In this document: piece after piece, positions 8,052-16,567 of the stretch
How positions within the stretch are numbered: the stretch's first letter is position 1
How the letters are laid out: every line of letters starts with the position of its first letter
DNA from: Oceanobacillus limi
GTDB lineage: Bacteria; Bacillota; Bacilli; Bacillales; Amphibacillaceae
Assembly: GCF_900111445.1 (NCBI RefSeq)
Contig: NZ_FOHE01000006.1
Coordinates: 124,001 to 188,000 of the forward strand
DNA: 64,000 nucleotides
Reading direction: 5' to 3'
The notes under the pieces: generated by a model
Database searches by the model: none
What the model saw: only the letters and a program-made list of their open reading frames with translations
What the model was told of the DNA's origin: nothing
Made by a program: the position numbers and the translations under genes

Positions 8052-9072
8052 ACCATTTGTTCCACAGCTTGTCTATGTAGAACCACGTGCAATGGAATAT
8101 CCTTTAGGGAAAGAATTAGTTGAGAAATTCGAGAATCAAGGTATCGAAATTCGGGAAACGACATCACACAATCAGATTCGTAATCTACCAGGAGAAAATC
8201 ATTTCCAAAAATATCGGATAGCCAAATCAACATTAGTTGTAGGGGTTCGAAAGACGTTAAAATTTGATACGTCAAAACCTTCCGCAGAATATGCGATTCC
8301 GTTTGCAACTGGTTGTATGGGGCATTGCCATTATTGTTATTTACAGACGACAATGGGGAGTAAGCCATACATTCGAACCTACGTGAATGTAGATGAGATT
8401 TTTGATAAAGCGGAAGAATACATGAAAGAACGCGCACCAGAGCCAACTCGATTTGAAGCTTCTTGTACTTCCGATATAGTAGGTGTAGACCATTTAACAC
8501 ATACATTAAAAAAAGCAATAGAATATTTCGGTGAGTCTGAGCATGGGAGGCTGCGCTTTGTAACAAAGTTTGCTCATGTAGATCATCTATTAGATGCAAA
8601 GCATAATGGTAGGACAAGGTTTCGTTTTAGTATAAATGATGACTATATTATTAAATACTTCGAACCGGGAACCTCACGTTTACATGAACGAATTGAAGCT
8701 GCTGTAAAAATTGCTGAAGCAGGGTATCCGCTAGGCTTTATCGTAGCTCCTATTTATTTGCATGAAGGTTGGAAAGAAGGATACTTGGAAATGTTTGAAA
8801 AACTTGAAGCAGCTCTGCCTAGTCATGCACGAAAGGATTTAACGTTTGAGATGATCCAGCATCGCTTTACGAAGCCAGCAAAGAGAGTGATACAGGAAAA
8901 TTATCCGATGACAAAGCTTGAGCTTGATGAGTCGAAGCGGAAGTGGAAATGGGGAAGGTATGGGATTGGAAAGTATGTTTATACGAGTGAGGAGCAGGAG
9001 GATATTAAAGACACATTAGGTGGCTATATGCAACGCCTTTTTCCTGAAGCAAAGCTTGAATATTTTACGTAG
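8044..9072 (+). CDS. splB: Spore photoproduct lyase SplB
   Basis: A 342-residue radical SAM enzyme, the same length as the Bacillus subtilis protein. It repairs the 5-thyminyl-5,6-dihydrothymine photoproduct in DNA during germination. The iron-sulfur motif CMGHCHYC gives C91, C95 and C98, and the hydrogen-donor cysteine lies in EASCTSDIVG at residue 141, as in the B. subtilis enzyme. ATG at 8044 was preferred to TTG at 8032 because the protein then begins MVKPFVPQLVYVEP like its homologues. It overlaps splA, which suggests translational coupling. Confidence 0.95.
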   Translation: MVKPFVPQLVYVEPRAMEYPLGKELVEKFENQGIEIRETTSHNQIRNLPGENHFQKYRIAKSTLVVGVRKTLKFDTSKPSAEYAIPFATGCMGHCHYCYLQTTMGSKPYIRTYVNVDEIFDKAEEYMKERAPEPTRFEASCTSDIVGVDHLTHTLKKAIEYFGESEHGRLRFVTKFAHVDHLLDAKHNGRTRFRFSINDDYIIKYFEPGTSRLHERIEAAVKIAEAGYPLGFIVAPIYLHEGWKEGYLEMFEKLEAALPSHARKDLTFEMIQHRFTKPAKRVIQENYPMTKLELDESKRKWKWGRYGIGKYVYTSEEQEDIKDTLGGYMQRLFPEAKLEYFT

Positions 9073-9125
9073 GAAATGCGAATTGGACAAGGGTTAGTTT
9101 TAAGTGGGTGATTCATAAATGACTT

Positions 9126-9187
9126 CTCCCCTTAAGGTAGACGGATGGTAAAAGGGTAAAAGTCCTGTTTACCATAAGGGGAGTTTT
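9126..9187 (+). terminator. Long nested hairpin after splB
   Basis: Two nested stems are visible: 9126-9134 with 9175-9183 (CTCCCCTTA) and 9145-9152 with 9168-9175 (ATGGTAAA). TTTT follows the outer arm. It may end the spl transcript. The rest of 9073-9302 holds nothing recognisable. Confidence 0.55.
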
Positions 9188-9302
9188 GGACTTTGTATAA
9201 TGAAGGGGCGTTAATGGTGGAGACAATGAAGAAAATCGTAAAACGGGTCAGCGAGTGAAGGCGGCTCGAGATCACCTGAAAAATATCATAAAATCTAGTT
9301 TT

Positions 9303-9686
9303 CTAATTGAGCAAAATTCCTTTTGCATTGAGGTTGTCCACACATTCTCTGTAATAGGTATCATCATGTTCTGGATAGATCGGAGCTTGAATTGGGAACC
9401 GATCATCACCTAACCTCAATGTATCCTGATCATGAGGTGGACAATTTTTCCCGCGATAGCTTGGAATTTTCCACATTTGATCTACTTGATAGCCTCTTTG
9501 TTCCATTTCATTCATTACTTTTTCATGATATAGAAAAAGTCGGTAAGGCGAATAATTGAAAACATAGTTTACTGTAGCATGTGGCTTTCTCCAACCATTT
9601 CCCCGGAGCGCACAGCATTCTCGATGCTGCCCCAGAAGCTGCTGGCGTGGTAATTTGCTAAGTAATAGTTCATGCCATAAACGCAT
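9303..9686 (-). CDS. TIGR02328 / pyrimidine dimer DNA glycosylase-like protein
   Basis: A 127-residue protein with the signature LPRQQLLGQHRECCALRGNGW near the N-terminus, then VNYVFNYSPYRLFLYHEKVM and YPEHDDTYYRECVDNL at the end. These motifs match the TIGR02328 / Pyr_excise group, distantly related to T4 endonuclease V, in which residues near the N-terminus cut at pyrimidine dimers. Activity of the short bacterial version is not established. AAGGAGGTG lies before the ATG. It follows the nucleotidyltransferase gene by 11 bases on the same strand, so the two are probably cotranscribed. The nearby spl operon is also a UV-damage function, which may be coincidence. Confidence 0.8.
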   Translation of the reverse strand: MRLWHELLLSKLPRQQLLGQHRECCALRGNGWRKPHATVNYVFNYSPYRLFLYHEKVMNEMEQRGYQVDQMWKIPSYRGKNCPPHDQDTLRLGDDRFPIQAPIYPEHDDTYYRECVDNLNAKGILLN

Positions 9687-9697
9687 AAGGCACCTCC

Positions 9698-10483
9698 TTA
9701 TTTGAATACTTGTTCTAAAGTGGAGCGAAAGAGTTTATCTAATTGGTCCGAATTAGAGAAGGGTTTCTTAGGTAAAGTTTTTATATACGCATTTATTTGT
9801 TGGAGCTCCTGCTGAATATACTGATGAAAATGTTCCATTTCGTTACGGTCCAATGTTTGATATCCAGCGAGCTTTGTTTTTAACATGCTTTCTATCTCAT
9901 CTTTCGCTGTTCCTTCTGGCACAATCTGATGGATTAGCTCGGAATAATTGGTTGGAGGAAATGAATGATTTGTTTTTATCCAACGAGCCATTAGGATGGG
10001 ACGCAACACATTGAGATAGCCTTTAACAAATCCTGATTCCATTTGTGACTTTTGAAGGTTACCTTTTGCCATATTTACATAATGTAACAAGCATGCCCTT
10101 GGACGAAAGTACGGTGGCAGCAATTCATGTATTTTATTGATTACGTCATTATTTTGGTAATATACAATTCCTGAATGTAACCATTCCAACAAGGAAGGAT
10201 TGGATTTACGAAACAGACGAAGTGTTTTCGTTAGTTCCCAGCCAGCTAAATCTATACGATGCTCTGATACGATTTGTTCTATTACATCGCGCTTATGACC
10301 AATACCGATAGGATCAATGCTTAAGTAGTAGGAAGGAGGATGAACATAGATAAAACGAACATCGTAATCACTTTCATTTGATGCACCCCCCCAATTTCTA
10401 CTGCCTGACTCGCAAGCATAAAGAATTTTGATACCATTTACCTTTTCCATGTTGTTTAATATGTGGAGGATTTTCTCCTTCAT
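9698..10483 (-). CDS. Nucleotidyltransferase-fold protein (YcgL / RlaP type)
   Basis: A 261-residue protein whose N-terminus holds the nucleotidyltransferase signature GSRNWGGASNESDYDVRFIY, with the GS and the D-x-D metal-binding pair. This matches the Bacillus YcgL / RlaP-like family, predicted nucleotidyltransferases of unknown substrate. The rest is helical. ATG at 10483 was chosen (RBS AGGGGTG); a TTG at 10504 would add seven residues. It is the upstream gene of a two-gene unit with the glycosylase-like gene. Confidence 0.8.
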   Translation of the reverse strand: MKEKILHILNNMEKVNGIKILYACESGSRNWGGASNESDYDVRFIYVHPPSYYLSIDPIGIGHKRDVIEQIVSEHRIDLAGWELTKTLRLFRKSNPSLLEWLHSGIVYYQNNDVINKIHELLPPYFRPRACLLHYVNMAKGNLQKSQMESGFVKGYLNVLRPILMARWIKTNHSFPPTNYSELIHQIVPEGTAKDEIESMLKTKLAGYQTLDRNEMEHFHQYIQQELQQINAYIKTLPKKPFSNSDQLDKLFRSTLEQVFK

Positions 10484-10638
10484 GATTTCACCCCTATCTT
10501 TCAACTTCTATAGAAGCTCATTTTACCATAGTTTACTACACTAACTGAGATACAGTATTTCCAAATATTTTCAGTCGGTGTATGTTTAGGGAAAGATCGG
10601 GAAAAATATTTTTAAATGTAGTAAAGGAGGTTTAGTAA

Positions 10639-10878
10639 ATGAATGGAATCCAACGTCTTGCATTAGCACTAGTCATTATTGGAGCAATAAACTGGGGACT
10701 AATTGGGTTATTTCAATTTGATTTAGTTGCTGCCGTATTTGGAGGTGGTGAACAAAGTGCATTTTTAGCTCGGATCATCTATTCCTTAGTTGGTATTAGT
10801 GGTTTGGTTTGCCTTTCCTTATTGTTTAAAACAGACGAAGCATATTCGAAACAACGTACGACTAGACTGGATACCTAA
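10639..10878 (+). CDS. DUF378 membrane protein (YuzA-like)
   Basis: A 79-residue protein with two membrane segments, at about residues 6-26 and 42-62. The signature ALVIIGAINWGLIGLFQFDL defines the DUF378 family of small bacterial membrane proteins with unknown role. RBS AAAGGAGG is 8 bases before the ATG. It stands alone and is followed by a hairpin. Confidence 0.88.
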   Translation: MNGIQRLALALVIIGAINWGLIGLFQFDLVAAVFGGGEQSAFLARIIYSLVGISGLVCLSLLFKTDEAYSKQRTTRLDT

Positions 10879-10887
10879 GTGTATTGA

Positions 10888-10945
10888 GCGTGTTTTAGGT
10901 GGGATGTTGAATGTCTTTTCCTAAACGCGCTTATAAATATTTTTC
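10888..10945 (+). terminator. Probable terminator after DUF378 gene
   Basis: An 11-bp stem with one bulge (10888-10899 with 10920-10930) is followed by an A/T-rich run containing TTTTTCTT. Confidence 0.6.
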
Positions 10946-10990
10946 TTATCCCTAAGATGGTTTTTTCGTCAAAAATTGATTTTCTCTTTA

Positions 10991-11022
10991 AAAACTCACT
11001 AAGCATGTGGTGAGTTTTTTTC
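10991..11022 (+). terminator. Rho-independent terminator
   Basis: A 9-bp perfect stem AAAACTCAC / GTGAGTTTT with a T-run. It lies between the DUF378 and OsmC genes and isolates the latter. Confidence 0.75.
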
Positions 11023-11090
11023 TTGTCATAATTAGTAAATAAAGGGAAAATATAAATAGGATTTATAATTTGTAGGGAGTTGATGAGGGA

Positions 11091-11516
11091 ATGAATTTAA
11101 CGATTAAATGGGATGACAAAATGGCTTTTTCCAGTACAACACCTTCAGGGCATGAAATAAAAATGGATGCAGCGGAACAAGTTGGTGGAGAAAATACCGG
11201 AGCAAGACCTACAGAACTGCTGTTGAATGCTGTTGCAGGCTGTACGGGTATTGACATCATTTCAATATTGAAAAAGATGCGATTAGAACCAACTGCTTTT
11301 CAAATGGATGTGAAAGGAACACGAGCTGAAGATCATCCAAAAAAATTTACCACCATTCATATTCATTATGCTCTAGATGGTGAATTACCTGAAGATAAAG
11401 TCGTACGAGCAATTGCGCTTTCTAAAGATAAATATTGCTCCGTTTCTCATTCGTTAAGTGCTGAGATTGAGGTGACTTATTCGATTAACGGACAAGAAGG
11501 AGAAAAGAGTATTTAA
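11091..11516 (+). CDS. OsmC family peroxiredoxin-like protein
   Basis: A 141-residue OsmC/Ohr-fold protein. The two redox cysteines of the family are present, in NAVAGCTGIDI and in SKDKYCSVSHSL, with the ARPTELLLNAVAGC segment preceding the first. Such proteins act as thiol-dependent peroxidases, usually on organic hydroperoxides; this one belongs to the YhfA-like branch rather than Ohr, judging by the shorter N-terminus. RBS TAGGGAG lies about 11 bases before the ATG, a little far. It is a lone gene with its own terminator. Confidence 0.88.
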   Translation: MNLTIKWDDKMAFSSTTPSGHEIKMDAAEQVGGENTGARPTELLLNAVAGCTGIDIISILKKMRLEPTAFQMDVKGTRAEDHPKKFTTIHIHYALDGELPEDKVVRAIALSKDKYCSVSHSLSAEIEVTYSINGQEGEKSI

Positions 11517-11540
11517 AATGGGTGTTACACCCATTTTTTT
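11516..11540 (+). terminator. Rho-independent terminator
   Basis: A 9-bp stem AAATGGGTG / CACCCATTT with a 3-base loop and T-run, overlapping the OsmC stop region. Confidence 0.88.
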
Positions 11541-11584
11541 ATTCAAAAAATAGAATTTTGTTCTTCTTAAAGACGATAATCCTG

Positions 11585-11590
11585 TATAAT
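11585..11590 (+). promoter_or_regulatory. Probable sigma-A -10 element
   Basis: TATAAT at 11585-11590 lies 40 bases before the DUF4870 start. The best -35 candidate, TTCTTC at 11561, gives an 18-base spacer but is a poor match. Confidence 0.4.
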
Positions 11591-11629
11591 ATAATGTGGA
11601 AACATATTAAAAGTAAGGTGGTGAAAATA

Positions 11630-11953
11630 ATGCCAAGTAGTGATGAGAGACTATTAGCCATGTTAATTTATTTAGTTAGTTTTTTTGTACCTATTTTAGG
11701 GCCCTTACTTATTTGGTTATTAAAACGAGATGAATCTGACTTTATTGATTATCATGGGAAAGAGTATTTTAACTTTTTCATTTCTTTTACAATCTATTCG
11801 ATTATCAGTGGTATTTTAGTCTTGGTGTTGATCGGATTCGTACTGTTATTTGTTGTTGGTATCTTGCTGTTTATATTTACAATTATCGCACTATTTAAAG
11901 CGTATCAAGGGGAAAGATATCGAATTCCATTGGTTATTCACATGATTAAATAA
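11630..11953 (+). CDS. DUF4870 domain membrane protein
   Basis: A 107-residue protein with hydrophobic segments at about residues 7-29, 48-66 and 66-90. The pattern SSDERLLAMLIYLVSFFVPI and later DFIDYHGKEYFNFF (the conserved charged loop after the first span) identifies DUF4870, a small membrane family of unknown function. ATG at 11630 follows AAGGTGGTG at good spacing; a longer frame from 11522 lacks an RBS and crosses the preceding terminator. Confidence 0.82.
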   Translation: MPSSDERLLAMLIYLVSFFVPILGPLLIWLLKRDESDFIDYHGKEYFNFFISFTIYSIISGILVLVLIGFVLLFVVGILLFIFTIIALFKAYQGERYRIPLVIHMIK

Positions 11954-11963
11954 GTTTGGAAAG

Positions 11964-11993
11964 GACTGCCTGACTGATAGGTAGTCTTTTTTA
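11964..11993 (+). terminator. Rho-independent terminator
   Basis: An 8-bp stem with one G-T pair (11964-11971 with 11979-11986), followed by TTTTTTAGTTT. Confidence 0.75.
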
Positions 11994-12032
11994 GTTTAAT
12001 CGGAGTAAAGAATGCCTAAAATAATAGTAGTA

Positions 12033-12080
12033 GTTTGAAATTATCTCGCATGAAACGGGAAGTAATATCCCACTTCAAAC
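12033..12080 (+). other. Possible structured leader of the diguanylate cyclase gene
   Basis: GTTTGAA at 12033 pairs with TTCAAAC at 12074, enclosing a smaller GGGA/TCCC hairpin (12057-12071). It lies about 90 bases before the start of the GGDEF gene. No known riboswitch class was recognised; the rest of 11994-12168 shows nothing else. Confidence 0.3.
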
Positions 12081-12168
12081 CTCGAGTTAAATGCTGGTCG
12101 AACCCATAAATGTCGGATTTTGTTACAACTAACAGTGGGGAAAAGGAAAAAGGAGCTTCCCCTATTGA

Positions 12169-14283
12169 ATGAAGTATTGCTTTGGGTTATCAGAGAGTTT
12201 TTACGAAGAAGGCAAAATAGAGAGGAGTTACTTATCTGCGATGAAAAAGTTTTTAAATAAAATTGCTACAGATATGCATGCATTTATAAGTATGTTTGAC
12301 TCAATAGAAGACTTGGTGTTTTTATTACATGCAGACGGAGATTCCTTTCGTTATGAGTACGTAAATAAAACTGGATTAAAGATATTGGGGTATCCAGATA
12401 AGATTATTGGGAAAAAAATTGAAGAAGTAGTAACTCCTGCAAGAGCGAGTAAATTAATTAAAAAATATCGTGAAGCTGTTGTGACGAAAGAAACAATCTA
12501 TTTTGAAGAAAAAATCCAGGGATATAATGATGCGTTCGTAATGGGAGAAACTTCTTTGAATCCTATTGTTACAGAGGATGGTATATGTGAACATATTTTA
12601 GCCATTGTAAGAGATGTTACAGACCGTAAGCAAAACGAACTTGAATTAAAATCGATTCAAAAGCGATTAGAGAAAAATCAAAAGCGAATGGAATCTTTAG
12701 TGCGACATAATCAAGATGCCGTATTTGAACTCGATAAAGAGGGAAACTTTGTCAGTATCAATGAAGCAGGAGTACAGATTATTGGATATCGTAAAGATGA
12801 AATTATTGGTACTTCTTCGTTTCAGCTAATTCATGAAAATGATTTACGGAATGTACTTGATATGTTTTCCAATGCATTAACTGGAAAGACAGGCTTTTAT
12901 GAGACTTGGATTAGGCATAAAAATGGAACGCTTATTTTGGTAGATGTTAAAAACATCCCGATAACTGTAGATGGTGAAGTAGAAGGGATTTATGGAATAG
13001 CTGCTGACATTACAAAGAAACGAGAAATGGAAACAGAAATGGAACGAATAAAAAATGAGCTGCAGCTAGTTTGGGATAATACGTCAGATGGAATTTTCTT
13101 ATTATCACAAGAGGGAGAACTTTTATCTACCAATCCAAGGTTTGAAAAAATGCTTGGGTACCGTAATGATGAACTAAAAAGTCATTCGGCTAGTATAATT
13201 CCAGAGGATGACATTACCGGAGACGAATCGTTTTTGGACATGCTACGGGAGAGTAACGATATCATTAACCTAGAGGTAAAGCGGTATACCAAAGGAGGAA
13301 GTGTGCTTGATGTGTTAGCTTCTTATCGACCAATCAACAAGGGAGATATTCTAGCAGTTGGTATGTATAAGGATATTACCGATCGGGTTATGATGCAAAA
13401 ACAATTGGAAGAAAGTGAACAACGATATCGAAAAATAGTGGAGCTATCTCCAGAAGCGATTATCATTTTTCGAGAAGGAGTTATGGAGTACATAAATAAA
13501 ACTGGAGTAGAGTTACTAGGTGTTAGGAAATCAGAGGGAGACAGGAATGAAGCTATATTCGATTATATTCATGTTGAAGACCACCAATTGTTTAAGGATT
13601 TTATTTCCAAGGTAGAATCGAGGCCAGATGAAGATCTATCCATTCAATTACGACTCATTCGGAATCACGGAGAAACGATTTATACTGAAGTGACAGCAGC
13701 CCCTGTCGATCACCATGGTAAAAAAGCAGTTCAAGCGATATTTCGGAATATCACGGATCGTGTAAAACAGGAAGAACAGTTAACATTTATGGCATTCCAC
13801 GATCCACTTACGGGTTTAATGAATCGACGAGCATTCAATGAGGCGATTGAGGAAGCAATAAAAGATGCAAAACAAAAGGATCAATTGATTGCCGTGCTTT
13901 ATATGGATATGGACAATTTCAAGGATATTAACGATACGTTAGGTCATGATGTTGGAGATAAACTTTTAAAGCAATTTGCGAATCGGCTAAAACAAAATGT
14001 AAGGGGAGAGGATGTGCTTTGTCGGGTAGGTGGGGATGAGTTTCTTGTCTTATTGAAAAATATCACAGATAGAGATTATATCGTTGAAATCTCAGACCGC
14101 ATTTACGATGCAATGCAAGAAAAATACTTGATAAAAGGAAATGAATTACAAGTTACATCTAGCTTCGGAATAGCTCTTTATCCAGAAGATGGCTTGACTG
14201 CAAGAAGGCTCATTCATCATGCTGACGTCGCATTATACACCGCAAAAGAACAACGAAATAACTACGCATTCTTCTCCAAATAA
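12169..14283 (+). CDS. Diguanylate cyclase with four PAS domains
   Basis: A 704-residue soluble sensor enzyme that should make cyclic di-GMP from two GTP. Four PAS modules span about residues 45-155, 165-290, 295-415 and 420-540, each ending in the typical (I/V)xxDIT(D/K)R segment (for example RDVTDRK and FRNITDRV). The GGDEF domain covers 545-700, starting HDPLTGLMNRRAF, with an intact GGDEF at 621-625 and an RxxD product-inhibition site (RGED, 612-615). There is no EAL or HD-GYP domain and no membrane span. The start could also be ATG at 12241. It is convergent with a gene whose leader is a cyclic-di-GMP riboswitch, which suggests a local signal-response pair. Confidence 0.93.
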   Translation: MKYCFGLSESFYEEGKIERSYLSAMKKFLNKIATDMHAFISMFDSIEDLVFLLHADGDSFRYEYVNKTGLKILGYPDKIIGKKIEEVVTPARASKLIKKYREAVVTKETIYFEEKIQGYNDAFVMGETSLNPIVTEDGICEHILAIVRDVTDRKQNELELKSIQKRLEKNQKRMESLVRHNQDAVFELDKEGNFVSINEAGVQIIGYRKDEIIGTSSFQLIHENDLRNVLDMFSNALTGKTGFYETWIRHKNGTLILVDVKNIPITVDGEVEGIYGIAADITKKREMETEMERIKNELQLVWDNTSDGIFLLSQEGELLSTNPRFEKMLGYRNDELKSHSASIIPEDDITGDESFLDMLRESNDIINLEVKRYTKGGSVLDVLASYRPINKGDILAVGMYKDITDRVMMQKQLEESEQRYRKIVELSPEAIIIFREGVMEYINKTGVELLGVRKSEGDRNEAIFDYIHVEDHQLFKDFISKVESRPDEDLSIQLRLIRNHGETIYTEVTAAPVDHHGKKAVQAIFRNITDRVKQEEQLTFMAFHDPLTGLMNRRAFNEAIEEAIKDAKQKDQLIAVLYMDMDNFKDINDTLGHDVGDKLLKQFANRLKQNVRGEDVLCRVGGDEFLVLLKNITDRDYIVEISDRIYDAMQEKYLIKGNELQVTSSFGIALYPEDGLTARRLIHHADVALYTAKEQRNNYAFFSK

Positions 14284-14284
14284 A

Positions 14285-14325
14285 GGTGCCAGGCACTTGT
14301 CTATTTTTGACAAGTGCCTGGCACC
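14285..14325. repeat. Palindromic repeat, full copy 2
   Basis: A full-length copy with central TATTTTT, beginning two bases after the diguanylate cyclase stop and 12 bases before the convergent DUF5667 stop. ATTTTAG follows on the plus strand, so it may act as a terminator. Confidence 0.9.
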
Positions 14326-14336
14326 TATTTTAGTAA

Positions 14337-15671
14337 CTATTCTTCATTTTTGCCGTTATTTTTGTTGTTGTTGTTTTCAGGTTTATCTTTATTCTGCTTA
14401 CCTTGATTTTTATTATTTTTTTCTTCAGCTTTTTTTGTAGCCTCTTCTTGCTTTTTAGCAGCTTTTTGGTTTATTTCTTCCTGCTTTTTATCTTGTTCAC
14501 GTTGCTTCTCTTCAGCCTTTTTCTCAGCTTCTTTTTGTTTTTCAGCATCTTTTTTGCTTTGCTCTTGTTGCTTTGTCTCTTGCTGTTTTTGTTTTCCCTC
14601 AGTCTTCTTTTCCGCTGCTTTCTGTTTTGCTTTTTGTTGCTTATCCTCAGCTTTATTCTTTGCTTTTTCTTCTTTGTTTTGGCTTGTGTTCACAACTTTT
14701 TCAGTTTCCTTATTCATTTCTTCAGCATCTTCTGTTAGCTCTTCTTTTATCTCTGTTTCTTCTTCTGAATATTCTTTGTTAATTTCGGCTAGTTCTGCTT
14801 CATATTCTTCTTGATCAATTTTTCCTGCTTGCAATTGCTCTTCAATTCTTGACATCTTTTCATCGGCCATTTGAGCTTTTTCTTCCAGTTTAGCCAATTT
14901 TTTGTTGAGCTTTTTTTCCATTCTTTCCTGAGCTTTTGCTATATTTTTTTGAAGTGCTTCTTTTGCTGTAGGGTTGGTGACTTTTTCCATGGCTGCAGTT
15001 AATGCAACGATATTGGCAGAGAATTTGTTTTCTAGTTCTGTTCGAATTTGGTCCAGTTCATTGGAGTCTTCGGATTCATCCTCATTTGACTCATTTTCTG
15101 ACTCGGTTGATGAATTACTTTGTTGCGTATTTTCTTCTGATTCAGAATCAGTTTCCTCTGTTGAATCAGCTCCTTCATACTTAGCAAGAGCGGCTTCTTG
15201 TTGTTCTAAAGCTATTTCAAGAGCTTCTTGTGCAAGTTTTTCTTCTCCGTTTGCAAATAAATATTCAGCTTCTTTAATACGTAATTCAGCAAATTCGGCT
15301 AGTAATTCAGCCTCCTTAACATCATCAAAGGTTAAAGCAAGTTGAACGTTTTCCTTTAACTTTTGAACGAAGTAAAAGAAATCTCCAGGTAAAAGGGAAA
15401 GCTCCTCCTCTAAATCTGTGTCAGAGTCCTGAGAAGATGTTTCAGAATCATTCTCTTGATCTTCTTGTGATCCTTCTTCTGGATTATCAGTACCATCGTT
15501 GTCTTTATTTTCTTGTGATCCTTCTTCCGAGACTGTCTCATCAGCTGATTCCTCGGTTTGCGAATCCTCTAATTCTTCATGTTCATCGGCAGAAATAGAA
15601 GTAGAGCTTAGTATTAGTGCGAAAATGGTAGTAAATATACCTACGATTAGTTTGTTACTCGTCTTTGACAT
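14337..15671 (-). CDS. Secreted DUF5667 protein with long charged coiled coil
   Basis: A 444-residue exported protein. The N-terminus MSKTSNKLIVGIFTTIFALI is a signal peptide followed by SADEHEE. An acidic, S/T/D/E-rich linker (residues 30-90) leads to a DUF5667 segment beginning LLPGDFFYFVQKLKENVQLA, found in extracellular Bacillales proteins. A second acidic linker and a helical domain follow. Residues 340-430 are a K/E/Q repeat predicted to form a coiled coil, ending in an asparagine- and lysine-rich tail. RBS AGGAGG. The leader contains a cyclic-di-GMP-I riboswitch, so its expression should respond to the second messenger. A role in surface structure or adhesion is inference from secretion, composition and this control. 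Confidence 0.82.
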   Translation of the reverse strand: MSKTSNKLIVGIFTTIFALILSSTSISADEHEELEDSQTEESADETVSEEGSQENKDNDGTDNPEEGSQEDQENDSETSSQDSDTDLEEELSLLPGDFFYFVQKLKENVQLALTFDDVKEAELLAEFAELRIKEAEYLFANGEEKLAQEALEIALEQQEAALAKYEGADSTEETDSESEENTQQSNSSTESENESNEDESEDSNELDQIRTELENKFSANIVALTAAMEKVTNPTAKEALQKNIAKAQERMEKKLNKKLAKLEEKAQMADEKMSRIEEQLQAGKIDQEEYEAELAEINKEYSEEETEIKEELTEDAEEMNKETEKVVNTSQNKEEKAKNKAEDKQQKAKQKAAEKKTEGKQKQQETKQQEQSKKDAEKQKEAEKKAEEKQREQDKKQEEINQKAAKKQEEATKKAEEKNNKNQGKQNKDKPENNNNKNNGKNEE

Positions 15672-15756
15672 AAAAAAACCTCCTAAATCAAATAGTTAAT
15701 TTGAATCAGAAGAATTTTGAACCAACTCGATAGGTTTTGAGTTATTCTCCATTCTT

Positions 15757-15832
15757 CAGCAGTCCAGCCACCATAGTTCAAACACCGTAGGCCTGTGACT
15801 TTGCGTCTCTATTTTTCAATAGATTTGCCTTT
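15757..15832 (-). promoter_or_regulatory. Cyclic di-GMP-I (GEMM) riboswitch
   Basis: Read on the minus strand, the aptamer starts GGCAAATC, forms P2 (TCTAT / ATAGA) closed by a GAAA-type loop, then has the invariant GAGACGCAAAG, P3 (GTCAC with GTGGC), and the 11-nt tetraloop receptor halves CCTA and TATGG. The last strand TGCT pairs with GGCA to close P1. This order and these bases define class I cyclic di-GMP riboswitches. It lies 85-160 bases before the DUF5667 start. Downstream, GAAGAAT (overlapping the P1 3' side region) can pair with ATTCTTC, and a TCAAAT / ATTTGA hairpin sits just before the RBS; no T-run is present, so control may be on translation. The on/off direction cannot be told. 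Confidence 0.9.
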
Positions 15833-15928
15833 TTCAAATGAGGAACAATTCATTTCCTTGTCCATCATTATGATTGAATCTATCATATGATAAACCCAAT
15901 ATAGTTGTATATAGGAAATATGTACTAT

Positions 15929-15969
15929 GGTGCCAGGCACCTGTCAAACTTCGACAGGTGCCTGGCACC
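15929..15969. repeat. Palindromic repeat, full copy 3
   Basis: A full copy with the CCTGTC / GACAGG variant arms, 7 bases after the stop codon of the SleB-like gene. No T-run follows on that gene's strand. Confidence 0.9.
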
Positions 15970-15976
15970 GACTTTT

Positions 15977-16567
15977 TTATTTTGCAAATACGTGATTTCC
16001 GATTGTTTTTGTTGTTTCTCTTGTTTTGATCCAACTGCTTTGTGCAGTTTCTGGATTGTAGAAGTACAGGGAACCATTTCCTTGGCCTTGGAATGCAATT
16101 GCTTCGTTAACTGCTTTCATGTCTTCATTTGAAAATCCATCATTTATGGCACCATTTTGAACCGGTGAAAAGGCATAGTGTCCATTTGAGCGTTCGTAGA
16201 TTACTTCTTTAATTGTATTCGGGAATTCATTATGATCAACTCGGTTTAGAACTACCGTTGCCACGGCAACTTTACCAGCATAGGGCTCACCTTTTGCCTC
16301 AGCATTTACTAGTTTAGCCATCAATTCCTTTTCCGCTTGACTAACCGGTGCATGTGGAATGTTGATTGTCTCACCGGCATACAAAAGACTACCTGTACGG
16401 TTATTTTCATTTAATAGACTTAGAACGGGAACTCCGTATTCATTAGCGATTGACCAGAATGAATCGCCTTTTTGTACTTTATATGAAGCTGCATCAGCAC
16501 TAACTGGTAGTGAGATTACGCTAATAGATAATGTTGTTATTAATAAAAGTTGTTTTATTTTGTTCAT
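15977..16567 (-). CDS. LysM / SleB-type cell wall hydrolase
   Basis: A 196-residue exported hydrolase. A signal peptide (residues 1-26, ending SADAA) precedes a LysM domain (SYKVQKGDSFWSIANEYGVP...GETINIP, residues 28-72) and a Hydrolase_2 / SleB catalytic domain starting at residue 77. The catalytic glutamate is in LVNAEAKGEPYAGKVAVATV, and the family segment SNGHYAFSPVQNG follows. SleB-type enzymes are lytic transglycosylases of spore cortex peptidoglycan; the LysM variant with this length resembles Bacillus YkvT more than SleB itself. RBS AGGAGG. Either a sporulation role or vegetative wall turnover is possible. Confidence 0.87.
   Translation of the reverse strand: MNKIKQLLLITTLSISVISLPVSADAASYKVQKGDSFWSIANEYGVPVLSLLNENNRTGSLLYAGETINIPHAPVSQAEKELMAKLVNAEAKGEPYAGKVAVATVVLNRVDHNEFPNTIKEVIYERSNGHYAFSPVQNGAINDGFSNEDMKAVNEAIAFQGQGNGSLYFYNPETAQSSWIKTRETTKTIGNHVFAK

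Noticed and set aside
14403-15345. Several plus-strand frames rich in F, L and S
   Set aside because: They are antisense shadows of the lysine- and glutamate-rich DUF5667 gene and have no RBS.
15929-16034. Plus-strand or minus-strand small proteins containing VPGTCR or GARHLS
   Set aside because: These peptides are translations of the palindromic repeat that recur at every copy; they are not genes.
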